Source: Picochlorum sp. 'celeri'
Lineage: Eukaryota; Chlorophyta; Trebouxiophyceae
DNA: 64,000 bases
Direction: 5' to 3'
NCBI GenBank assembly: GCA_010909725.1
Contig: JAACMV010000001.1
Span: 531,533-595,532, forward strand
Part shown: in pieces, positions 56,498 to 64,000 of the stretch
How the letters are laid out: each line of letters opens with the position of its first letter
How positions within the stretch are numbered: position 1 is the first letter of the stretch
Notes under the pieces: model-generated
What the model was told of the DNA's origin: nothing
Database searches by the model: none
Seen by the model: the letters and a program-made list of their open reading frames with translations, nothing else
Translations under genes and position numbers: made by a program

Positions 56498-59356
56498 TTA
56501 CATATCTCTAGATATCGTATGTTTCGTGATATGTATCAGTGAGAGGTGGAGGAGAGGACAGTCCCTCTGGTTTAATACCGCTGCTGATGCACAAATGATA
56601 GAGCAGGAATGCAATCTCATTTGATCCATGCAAGCAATATCTTGCCTGAGACGCAAAGCTTCTACCGACTGTGCAGGTGAATAAATGCTTTGGTGGAAGT
56701 TGTAATGGCAGGGACTCTGTTTCAATGCTCTGTCTTGGGACATGGTGGCTGGACTAACTCCAAGGCCAGAGTTTCTACTGCTACTGGTTCTGATGGAAAG
56801 GTTGCCTATTTTGTCCAAAAACTGGTTTGGGTTTTCTTCACCAAAATACAAGCTTGATTCTTGCCAAGGGGAGGATTTACTCTCTTCTTTCACAGGAGCC
56901 ACCTTTTCTCCTTCAAACAGCGTAAATGCATCTTCGTCCCTTCCCAGAAAGTGTCCTGCTACAAACGCGAAATCTATGTTTGCCATTGAATGTACTGTTG
57001 ACATATATTGCAGTAATTTTGCCATCGAAGAGCCCTTGCTAACTCCCACAGGACGGACTTCGATACTTCGAGCACCCCTGATAATATCTACTGGGGCATT
57101 ACTAATCGGTCCCGTGAGCAAATGTTGTAGAAGGTCTCTCGCTTGGATTCTACCAAATTCCACATCAGCATACTTATAGTTCCATACCAACGATGTGCCT
57201 CTTTCCTCCACGAATGAGCGTGGAGTTCTTTCACAGAAGTATTCAAATACGAGCTGGACACTATCCTTCCATTCACCACTTGATATCTCAAACAATGCCT
57301 TCCACTCACTCGATTCTGGTTCCCTGATAAAAGCTCCATTTTCAGCTGCAAGCCACACAGGTAAATCATGGAATACTTCCTCTATTCTTTCCTTTTCACT
57401 GCCACTGAAAATCACAATGTCCACATTTGGATCCTTTGACAGGGATACCAAACAACTATACGCAGCAGAATTGACTCGTGTCATCGCCTGGATCTGATCA
57501 AAGTGCTTTTTTGGCTGTCGTGGAGCCTCAACTGCAGTCGTAAGGGTGGCATTATATCCCAGCACAAGCAACCTCCTCTTGCTCTCGTTATATGCTTGTA
57601 CTGCAGCCTCAAAGTCCAAAGCTGGTGGAATATTCTTAGTGCGGATTTCAGCTTCAACATGTGTATCATTGAGCTCTGAAATGAAAGTATCCGCCCATGT
57701 TTGCGCAGTATGGATGGTAACATGCATATAATTTTGCCTATGTCTCTCACGCCTCTCTTTATCACTCATGGTCAGTGCATACTCAATGGCGAGGGCTAAA
57801 TCATTGATATTCCAAGGATTTACGAGAATCGCACCGGCTCCAAGACTTTGAGCCGCACCAGCAAATTCTGACAAGATCAGCACACCTGCATTATCTCTTT
57901 GACAGGCCACGTATTCATAGGAGACCAAATTCATACCATCCCGCAATGAAGTCACGAGGGCCACATCTGTTATGGCATATAATGCCACCAATTCATGGAA
58001 TGAAAGCTGTCTATCTAAATGATAAATAGGGACATGCGTCAGGGTACCATACTTTCCATTTATGCGGCCCACAATTTCATGCACCATGCTTCGAAGCCGT
58101 TGGTATTCTGGCACATCTGTTCTTGAAGGTACAGCAATCTGGACCAACAAAACTTTGTCCCTCCAGTCTGGATTTTCTTCTAAAAACTTTTCAAATGCTA
58201 ACAACTTCTGCGGAATCCCTTTGATCATATCTAATCTGTCAACGCCAAGCATGACTTTTCTACCAGCATATCGATTTAACAACTGTGCCACATTAGCACG
58301 TACTTCGGGAGCTTCTAATGCCGACGTGAATCTATCGGGGTCAATTCCAATAGGGAATGCCGCAACTCGAGTCACAGAACCGTTATCCTCCACACCTGCA
58401 GGAGTGCCTTCCAATCCCAAAATCCTGGTACATGCAGACACAAAATGCCTTGCATAGTCATACGTGTGAAATCCGATCAAATCTGCCTTTAACACAGCTC
58501 GCAACAGTTCTTCTCGCACTGGAAGAGTTCTGTAAATCTCTGACGAAGGGAATGGCGTATGCAGGAAAAATCCAACCTTCATTCGTGGATGCTTCTCCTT
58601 CAGAATAGCTGGGAGAAGCATGAGGTGATAATCTTGAACCCAAACAATATCACCAGGCCTATAATGCTTTAAAATCACATCAGCAAACTGTTTGTTTGCC
58701 AACTGATGAGCTTGCCACTGAAACTGCAATGTCCTAGTCTCAGATAACTTGGAATCAATATTCAGAGGCACATAATGAAACAACTGCCACAAGACAGAAT
58801 TGCAAAACCCATTATAATGCAAATCGCATGTATTCTCATCCATATATACCGGAGCATATCCTTCATCTTCCATTGCTCTGGTCAGCGCATCCCGCTCTGG
58901 CCCAGACTCTATGTACACGCCTGGCCAACCAATCCATTTACTATTAATATTCTCCACCCCCATAAGCGCACTCACAAGTCCCCCAGCACTAATTTGCAAC
59001 TGCCATCCACCATCTGAATCTTTATAAGCCGACACCGGCAGCCGATTTGCCACGACAATCAATCTTTGATCGCCAATGCCATCAACTGGAGGATACAGCC
59101 CTCCAGCAGTAGCATCCTCTCTGAGCCTCTCTGCCAACTCCGCGGGCTCACCATACAGAACAGTGGTACTCTGACTCTTCCTTAACCTTTGAAGAAGCAA
59201 TCTATCCACTCGTGATGCAGGAACTTGTGCCCCAGCATTCAGGTTACTCGTCGAATTACCACTTGGTAGGGACGCTTTCAACTCTTCCGAGTGTTGGTGG
59301 CGCAAAGGCCCACCTCGCTCCACTGGTTCTTCGGGTTTCCTGTCACTCGGTGTCAT
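56498..59356 (-). CDS. TPS1: Class I trehalose-6-phosphate synthase with degenerate phosphatase domain
   Basis: Makes trehalose-6-phosphate from UDP-glucose and glucose-6-phosphate, a sugar-status signal in plants and an osmolyte precursor in algae. Intronless, 952 residues from ATG 59356 (MTPSDRKPEEP); the frame stays open upstream without ATG. The glycosyltransferase domain is complete: RLIVVANRLPVS, WIGWPG, IVWVQDYHLMLLP, GFFLHTPFPSSEI, FPIGIDPDRF, GVDRLDMIKGIPQKL and SLRDGMNLVSYEY. The C-terminal HAD-like domain lacks the catalytic DxDGT: the site reads VLGYNATLTT. Plant TPS1 is similarly phosphatase-dead, so this is probably a synthase only, with a regulatory C-terminus. The region before the domain is acidic and disordered. 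Confidence 0.95.
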   Translation of the reverse strand: MTPSDRKPEEPVERGGPLRHQHSEELKASLPSGNSTSNLNAGAQVPASRVDRLLLQRLRKSQSTTVLYGEPAELAERLREDATAGGLYPPVDGIGDQRLIVVANRLPVSAYKDSDGGWQLQISAGGLVSALMGVENINSKWIGWPGVYIESGPERDALTRAMEDEGYAPVYMDENTCDLHYNGFCNSVLWQLFHYVPLNIDSKLSETRTLQFQWQAHQLANKQFADVILKHYRPGDIVWVQDYHLMLLPAILKEKHPRMKVGFFLHTPFPSSEIYRTLPVREELLRAVLKADLIGFHTYDYARHFVSACTRILGLEGTPAGVEDNGSVTRVAAFPIGIDPDRFTSALEAPEVRANVAQLLNRYAGRKVMLGVDRLDMIKGIPQKLLAFEKFLEENPDWRDKVLLVQIAVPSRTDVPEYQRLRSMVHEIVGRINGKYGTLTHVPIYHLDRQLSFHELVALYAITDVALVTSLRDGMNLVSYEYVACQRDNAGVLILSEFAGAAQSLGAGAILVNPWNINDLALAIEYALTMSDKERRERHRQNYMHVTIHTAQTWADTFISELNDTHVEAEIRTKNIPPALDFEAAVQAYNESKRRLLVLGYNATLTTAVEAPRQPKKHFDQIQAMTRVNSAAYSCLVSLSKDPNVDIVIFSGSEKERIEEVFHDLPVWLAAENGAFIREPESSEWKALFEISSGEWKDSVQLVFEYFCERTPRSFVEERGTSLVWNYKYADVEFGRIQARDLLQHLLTGPISNAPVDIIRGARSIEVRPVGVSKGSSMAKLLQYMSTVHSMANIDFAFVAGHFLGRDEDAFTLFEGEKVAPVKEESKSSPWQESSLYFGEENPNQFLDKIGNLSIRTSSSRNSGLGVSPATMSQDRALKQSPCHYNFHQSIYSPAQSVEALRLRQDIACMDQMRLHSCSIICASAAVLNQRDCPLLHLSLIHITKHTISRDM

Positions 59357-59876
59357 TATAATACTAATGGTGTTTCTCCAATCGGTACACACAGGATGCA
59401 ACAGCCTCGAGAGTGCAGAGAAAGATCCGTGTGGTGAGAACAACCTGGGACCCGATACAAGTGGTACGTCACGACAATGTACCTCCTACCTGCAGACCCA
59501 TGTTCCATGAAAATAGACAGAAAAAACGAATCGATTTTCAGACGATTGTGCTCATTTGATACAGATCTTGCCACTTGTACCGTATCGCGGAATATCCATA
59601 TACGATCCCCCTATCAAGTATCTTCATTGACCGAAGGCTCTGGTGTGGCGTGGCATCCGTCTCGACCATGGCCGGCATGAAGGTCTCCTCGGCGTGGGAG
59701 GAGAATATCACAACTTTTAGTATTAGTTACATAAAAGGTACGTTCTATGGATGAATACTGGAGGATGCACAGCGCTATCGTGCACTTGTCTGAAATGAGA
59801 CGAGTGCGGCGGCAGAAATTATGTTCAGCCGGCGGAAGGCTTACGCTGTCTTTGTACTCGCAGGGAAACTGATAAA
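59357..59876. other. Divergent promoter region of TPS and eL13
   Basis: 520 bases. A probable 5' UTR intron of the ribosomal-protein gene lies at 59738-59863 (GTACGT donor, CTCGCAG acceptor), ending 13 bases before its ATG. Nothing else recognised. Confidence 0.55.
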
Positions 59877-60711
59877 ATGGTGCGTGGAAACAATCAAATC
59901 CCTAACCAGCATTTCAAGAAGAAATGGCATCAGGTGATTGGGAGAAAAGAGGTCATCGGTGTGAGAACGTGGTTCAACCAGCCAGCTCGTAAATATCGTC
60001 GTAGACAAGGTACGTTCAGCAATTGCAGAGCATTTTTATAAGATTATTTGGGATTTCTAGTGCAATCTTCTGGTTGACATGGTCATGGTTGGCGCCGTCC
60101 CAATGCGGCCGACCTGAATGGGCCATGCTGCGCCCCTGTTTCTCTCTCTTCTTCATTCGATACTGACGCGTTTGTATCTTTTTTATTTTGTAGCTCGTGC
60201 TGCAAAGGCTGCATCAGTCTTCCCTCGCCCAGCTTCTGGACCACTTCGTCCAATCGTTCGTGGACAGACTGTCAAGTACAACTCAAAGGTCAGAGAAGGC
60301 CGTGGATTTTCCCTCGAGGAACTGAAAGAAGCTGGAATTCCAGCCAAGTTGGCCAGAACTATCGGTATTGCAGTCGATCACCGCCGTAGGAATAGATCTC
60401 TGGAGGGTCTGCAGGAGAATGTCAACCGCCTCAAGGCATACAAGTCCAACTTGGTGGTGTTCCCACGCCGTGCCAACAAGCCAAAGGCTGGAGATGCCTC
60501 TGCTGATGAGCTCAAGGCCGTTGAGCAGCTCAAGGGTAAGATCATGCCAATAGTCGCAGAAAAGCCTGCTTTGGAAAAGATTGCCATCACTGATGAGATG
60601 CGCGCTGAGAAGGCCTATGCTACTCTCAGACTGGAGCGTATGAATGCTCGCATGGCAGGAATCAGAAAGAAGAGAGCTGAAGAAGAGGAGGCTGCTGAGA
60701 AGGATAAATAA
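59877..60711 (+). CDS. RPL13: 60S ribosomal protein eL13
   Basis: Structural protein of the large cytosolic ribosomal subunit. Exons 59877-60009 and 60194-60711 give 216 residues, near the family length. The start [18 protein letters not shown], followed by [23 protein letters not shown], is the standard eL13 N-terminus. [32 protein letters not shown] and the Lys/Glu-rich C-terminal helix complete it. The first coding exon is preceded by a likely UTR intron, a common setting for ribosomal-protein genes. The 184-base intron is among the longest in the window. Confidence 0.97.
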
Positions 60712-60900
60712 ATAATCTCAAAGCTAGCCTATCTATTATAGTATGAATATCCTGTAACATTTTTAGATATATGGACACCAAGATGATTCAAGATGATGGA
60801 TGGGACAGAAGAAGAAGTCGTCGAGGAGCATCATGTCCTTGATCTGATACTCGTGGCTATGTATTATTCATTAAACTTGCATTAAATTATAAAATTTAAA

Positions 60901-62727
60901 ATGTCTGAACGAGAGGACAATGACGATGCAATCGTTGGACCAGAGTTGCCGGTTCCCAAAAAGCGCAAGATTTTACCATTTGAACAACAATATTTGGAGC
61001 GCCTTCCCCTTGCTGACATGTATGAGAAGAGTTTTATGCACAAAGATTGGGTAACACATATAGGATTCGCTCCAGTGACTGAATTTCTGATCACAGCAAG
61101 CGTAGACGGAGTTGTCAAGTTTTGGAAAAAGGTTGACACTGGGATTGAGTTTGCAAAGCAGTTCAAGGCTCATCTTGGTCCTATAATTGGCCTTTGCGTC
61201 TCATCGAACGGTTCCCTTTGTGCATCTCTATCATCTGATAAGACTGTCAAGGTGTTTGATGTCGCAACATTTGATATGATTGCAATGATAAAGTTGGACT
61301 TTTCTCCAGGATGTGCTTCATGGGGATTCCAAGGTACACGAGGAAAAGAGTATTTGGTTGTTTCAGATAGGGAGTCTCCAAATGTACACATGTATGATGT
61401 TCGTGATAGCAAAGGGTCTCCAGAAGCGACGCTAAAGTTTCATTCGAGTCCCATAGTGGCCATGAGTTATAATGAGCATGTTGATTGCATCATTTCCACT
61501 GACAGCAAAGGTGGCATAGAATACTGGTGTCCCTCAACACAAAGTTTATTAAAAGAAGGTCTTGCGTTCGAATCAAAGTTCGAAACCGACTTGTATTCGC
61601 TGTCAAAAGCCAAGACTCATGCCGCTGCGATTGCTGTAAGCAAAGATGGTACAAAATTTGCCATGTACTCATCTGATGAGAAATTGAGGTTATTTAGATT
61701 TGTGGATGGTAAGCTCCTGAAAGTTATAGACGAATCAATAGAGTCGGCGCAAGAAATACAGCGCAGTGAGGTAGATATGTTCAAGCTAGATCCTATTGAC
61801 TTTGGAAGGCGAGTCGCTGTGGAGAAGGAGATGATGCAGACTGAAGATGCGTCTCCATCCATCAACTTGTGCTTTGATGCAAGTGGGCATTTTTTGTTCT
61901 ATCCCACATTGATAGGAATCAAAGTATTGAATTTGAAAACTAATAGAGTGGTTAAATTGATCGGAAAGGTGGAAAATACGGAACGATTTTGTGGTCTTGC
62001 CCTGTATGAGCCAACAGCACACAAACCAAAGAAAATACCACTGGCAGACTCGAGCACCAAAGCTACTGAGGGAGATCCAACCTTGTTCTGCACTGCCTAT
62101 CACAAACAAAGATTTTATTTGTTCACGCAACGAGAGCCCGAGATTAAGGAAGGCGATACGCAAGGTAGGGATGTGTACAACGAAAAGCCCATGGGTGGGG
62201 TAACAACAGGAGCCCCAGAGGAGATCCAACCATCCCTCATATTACCACGGGGGGCCATTCTACACACCACGTATGGAGACATCTGGTTACGACTCTATCC
62301 GGAAGAAGTGCCTAGAACTGTGGAGAATTTCACAACGCATGCAAAGAATGGGTACTATGACGGGGTTATATTCCACAGGGTGATCAAAGGTTTTATGATT
62401 CAGACTGGAGATCCAATGGGTGATGGAACTGGTGGAGAGTCCATATGGGGAGGTGAGTTTGAGGATGAATTCCATCGATCTCTCAAACATGACCGCCCTT
62501 TCACCCTTTCAATGGCAAATGCTGGTCCAAATACCAACGGGTCGCAGTTCTTTATCACGACTGTTCCTGCAAACTGGCTTGACAACAAGCATGCTGTCTT
62601 TGGACGTTGCATTCGTGGAGCTGATGTGGTGACAGCAATAGAAAAGGTGAAGACTGATGCGCACGATAAACCTATGGATGATATCAAGATACTGAACATC
62701 ACATTGAAGCATACCATTGCGGATTAG
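60901..62727 (+). CDS. CYP71: WD40-repeat cyclophilin CYP71/PPWD1
   Basis: Nuclear peptidyl-prolyl isomerase; in plants CYP71 binds histone H3 and affects chromatin-based repression, in animals PPWD1 is spliceosomal. Intronless, 608 residues from ATG 60901. The N-terminus ([18 protein letters not shown]) includes a nuclear-localisation-like PKKRK. WD40 units follow ([45 protein letters not shown]). The C-terminal 155 residues form the cyclophilin domain with intact active-site residues: [46 protein letters not shown] and W in [12 protein letters not shown]. Codons and length are normal for the family. Confidence 0.96.
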   Translation: MSEREDNDDAIVGPELPVPKKRKILPFEQQYLERLPLADMYEKSFMHKDWVTHIGFAPVTEFLITASVDGVVKFWKKVDTGIEFAKQFKAHLGPIIGLCVSSNGSLCASLSSDKTVKVFDVATFDMIAMIKLDFSPGCASWGFQGTRGKEYLVVSDRESPNVHMYDVRDSKGSPEATLKFHSSPIVAMSYNEHVDCIISTDSKGGIEYWCPSTQSLLKEGLAFESKFETDLYSLSKAKTHAAAIAVSKDGTKFAMYSSDEKLRLFRFVDGKLLKVIDESIESAQEIQRSEVDMFKLDPIDFGRRVAVEKEMMQTEDASPSINLCFDASGHFLFYPTLIGIKVLNLKTNRVVKLIGKVENTERFCGLALYEPTAHKPKKIPLADSSTKATEGDPTLFCTAYHKQRFYLFTQREPEIKEGDTQGRDVYNEKPMGGVTTGAPEEIQPSLILPRGAILHTTYGDIWLRLYPEEVPRTVENFTTHAKNGYYDGVIFHRVIKGFMIQTGDPMGDGTGGESIWGGEFEDEFHRSLKHDRPFTLSMANAGPNTNGSQFFITTVPANWLDNKHAVFGRCIRGADVVTAIEKVKTDAHDKPMDDIKILNITLKHTIAD

Positions 62728-63047
62728 AGAGAGAAGCGCTGTGTTCATGGATATATATAGTCATGAGATGATAGCCCTGCCAGTGGATCATCATCCCCCG
62801 TGTGGAGGGATATCTGGCATGCACTTGGAAGTCAAAACAGGCCTGCGACGCCGTTACATGATCATTCTATATGTAATTTACATAAATGTATTGAATGCTG
62901 GCCATTTAATTGAAAAATATCGGTATTCGTGTGCTTGTTGTCATGTGCAATTCGCCCTACCCAGTGTTCGAGGACAGCGTCAGTTCTGTTTTCGGTGTAC
63001 ACATTGGCCATTAATTGATATCTTCCTTACATTGAAGTAGTATTTAG
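62728..63047. other. Intergenic, CYP71 to ACT-repeat gene
   Basis: 320 bases between genes on the same strand; presumably the CYP71 3' end and the next promoter. Nothing else recognised. Confidence 0.5.
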
Positions 63048-64000
63048 ATGAATTCTATGCTGTATAAAGCCGGGGGGCTGCGAGCAAGCCCCTCGCTTAT
63101 GGCCCTGAGTGAATGGCAAGAAAAGGAGAAGAATGCCCTCAACTGTGCTGTGGACGAAGAGGGTTGCTTGCTAGATAATCTGACACTTGAACTGCGTGTG
63201 CATCCCCCAGAAATTCATATTGACAACGCAGGAGACCCTAATTATACAATCGTTACGATAGATTCGGCAAATAGGCCGGGGAGTCTTGTCTTTGTGGTTC
63301 AGCATTTGACTGATCTTGGCCTGAGGATTCACAATGCACGGATCTCATCAGACGGAGGCTGGTTCCATGATATGTTCGTTGTGTCGGAAATCAACGGCGG
63401 TAAAGTACGAAATCAGGTCAAACTACTGAGCATTAAACAAATGCTGAATATTTATATGCAGACGGAAGATGTTGTGGCAAATGGGGATACAACAGATGAT
63501 GTTGACAAAGTAGCGACAACAATCTTTGAAGTGTCAGGTGTTGACAGACCCGGTTTGATAGCTGATTTGATGCAATTGATGACGCAAAATGGATGTGATG
63601 TCCGATCAGCTGCTGTCTGGACATACAGGACTCGGGTTGCCATTGTGTTTAGTGTGACAGAAAAGGGAAGACCTATTCCCGATGACGCAAAGACGATGCG
63701 CTTGAAAGAAATGATGGGTGATATTCTGTACAATAGTCAGGGAACTCATTCCGTTCACGCAGAGAATTTGAAAGGCATTGTGCATTATGACAGAAGGTTG
63801 CACCAACTCATGCTCCAGGATGATATTGAGGATTGGAAAGTGAAGCATCGTGTACAGAAATACACGAAAGACAAGGAATCGGAAAATTCCTCGGAGAAAT
63901 CGAATTTTAACACGTTCAGAAGTCCCAAATATGACAAGCCAGTTATTGACATCTCTCATTTTTCACATTCAAACTATTGGACCGTAAATATCAAATGCAG
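63048..64000 (+). CDS. ACT-domain repeat protein (ACR-like), 3' partial
   Basis: Starts at ATG 63048 (MNSMLYKAGGLRASPSLMALSEW) and is open to the window end, about 317 residues. ACT domains bind amino acids; plant ACR proteins have three or four of them and resemble the C-terminal part of bacterial GlnD. ACT 1 is TIVTIDSANRPGSLVFVVQHL ... ARISSDGGWFHDMFVV; ACT 2 is FEVSGVDRPGLIADLMQLM ... NGCDVRSAAVWTYRTRVAIVF. The last residues (NYWTVNIKC) are where a third ACT domain begins in ACR proteins. The segment 63405-63461 looks like an intron (GTACGA...ATGCAG, 57 bases, no stop) but also codes plausible ACT-linker sequence, so I leave it in. The first 25 residues could be a targeting signal. Confidence 0.85.
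   Translation, partial: MNSMLYKAGGLRASPSLMALSEWQEKEKNALNCAVDEEGCLLDNLTLELRVHPPEIHIDNAGDPNYTIVTIDSANRPGSLVFVVQHLTDLGLRIHNARISSDGGWFHDMFVVSEINGGKVRNQVKLLSIKQMLNIYMQTEDVVANGDTTDDVDKVATTIFEVSGVDRPGLIADLMQLMTQNGCDVRSAAVWTYRTRVAIVFSVTEKGRPIPDDAKTMRLKEMMGDILYNSQGTHSVHAENLKGIVHYDRRLHQLMLQDDIEDWKVKHRVQKYTKDKESENSSEKSNFNTFRSPKYDKPVIDISHFSHSNYWTVNIKC

Overview
The window is nuclear DNA of a plastid-bearing eukaryote with a compact genome: about 29 gene loci in 64 kb. Genes carry 0 to 12 short introns (mostly 50-130 bases) with a uniform grammar: donors usually GTATGT, GTACGT or GTGTGT, acceptors usually TGCAG or TGTAG. A plastid is implied by plant/algal-type proteins with transit-peptide-like N-termini (ABC1 kinase, glutamyl endopeptidase, DNA gyrase A, chorismate synthase). 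ORC1 has a PHD finger in its BAH region, as in plants. I infer an archaeplastid alga (red alga-like or early green); the exact lineage cannot be settled from this sequence.

Layout. 1-24.3 kb: ten genes alternating strictly +,-,+,- in tail-to-tail pairs with tiny gaps: J-domain protein/ESCO acetyltransferase, dUTPase/ABC1K, VPS54-like/SMC2, CGEP/SAM50, GyrA/USP5. 24.7-44.3 kb: RING-H2 ligase, chorismate synthase, PPDK, RNase H2A (-), POL5/MYBBP1A-like, USO1/p115, ORC1, YAK1/DYRK kinase and NAPE-PLD (-). 45.2-50.8 kb: an apparently intact Plavaka/CACTA-like DNA transposon with a seven-exon transposase and a divergent coiled-coil gene, sharing a palindrome-rich, GC-rich intergenic region. 51.2-56.4 kb: a head-to-tail duplication of a convergent pair (four-TM tetraspanin-like protein and N-myristoylatable PP2C). 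56.5-64 kb: trehalose-phosphate synthase (-), ribosomal protein eL13, WD40-cyclophilin CYP71/PPWD1, and the 5' part of an ACT-repeat protein cut by the window end.

Functional themes are housekeeping: chromosome structure and replication (SMC2, ESCO, ORC1, RNase H2A, dUTPase), plastid maintenance and shikimate pathway, organelle biogenesis (SAM50), Golgi tethering (USO1, VPS54-like), ubiquitin (USP5, RING) and carbon metabolism (PPDK, TPS).

A data-quality signal runs through part of the window: chorismate synthase, RNase H2A, the POL5-like gene and the second copy of the duplication carry single-base indels, nearly all in homopolymer runs, that break otherwise well-conserved frames. Uncorrected long-read errors explain this better than gene decay, but pseudogenisation cannot be excluded by reading alone.
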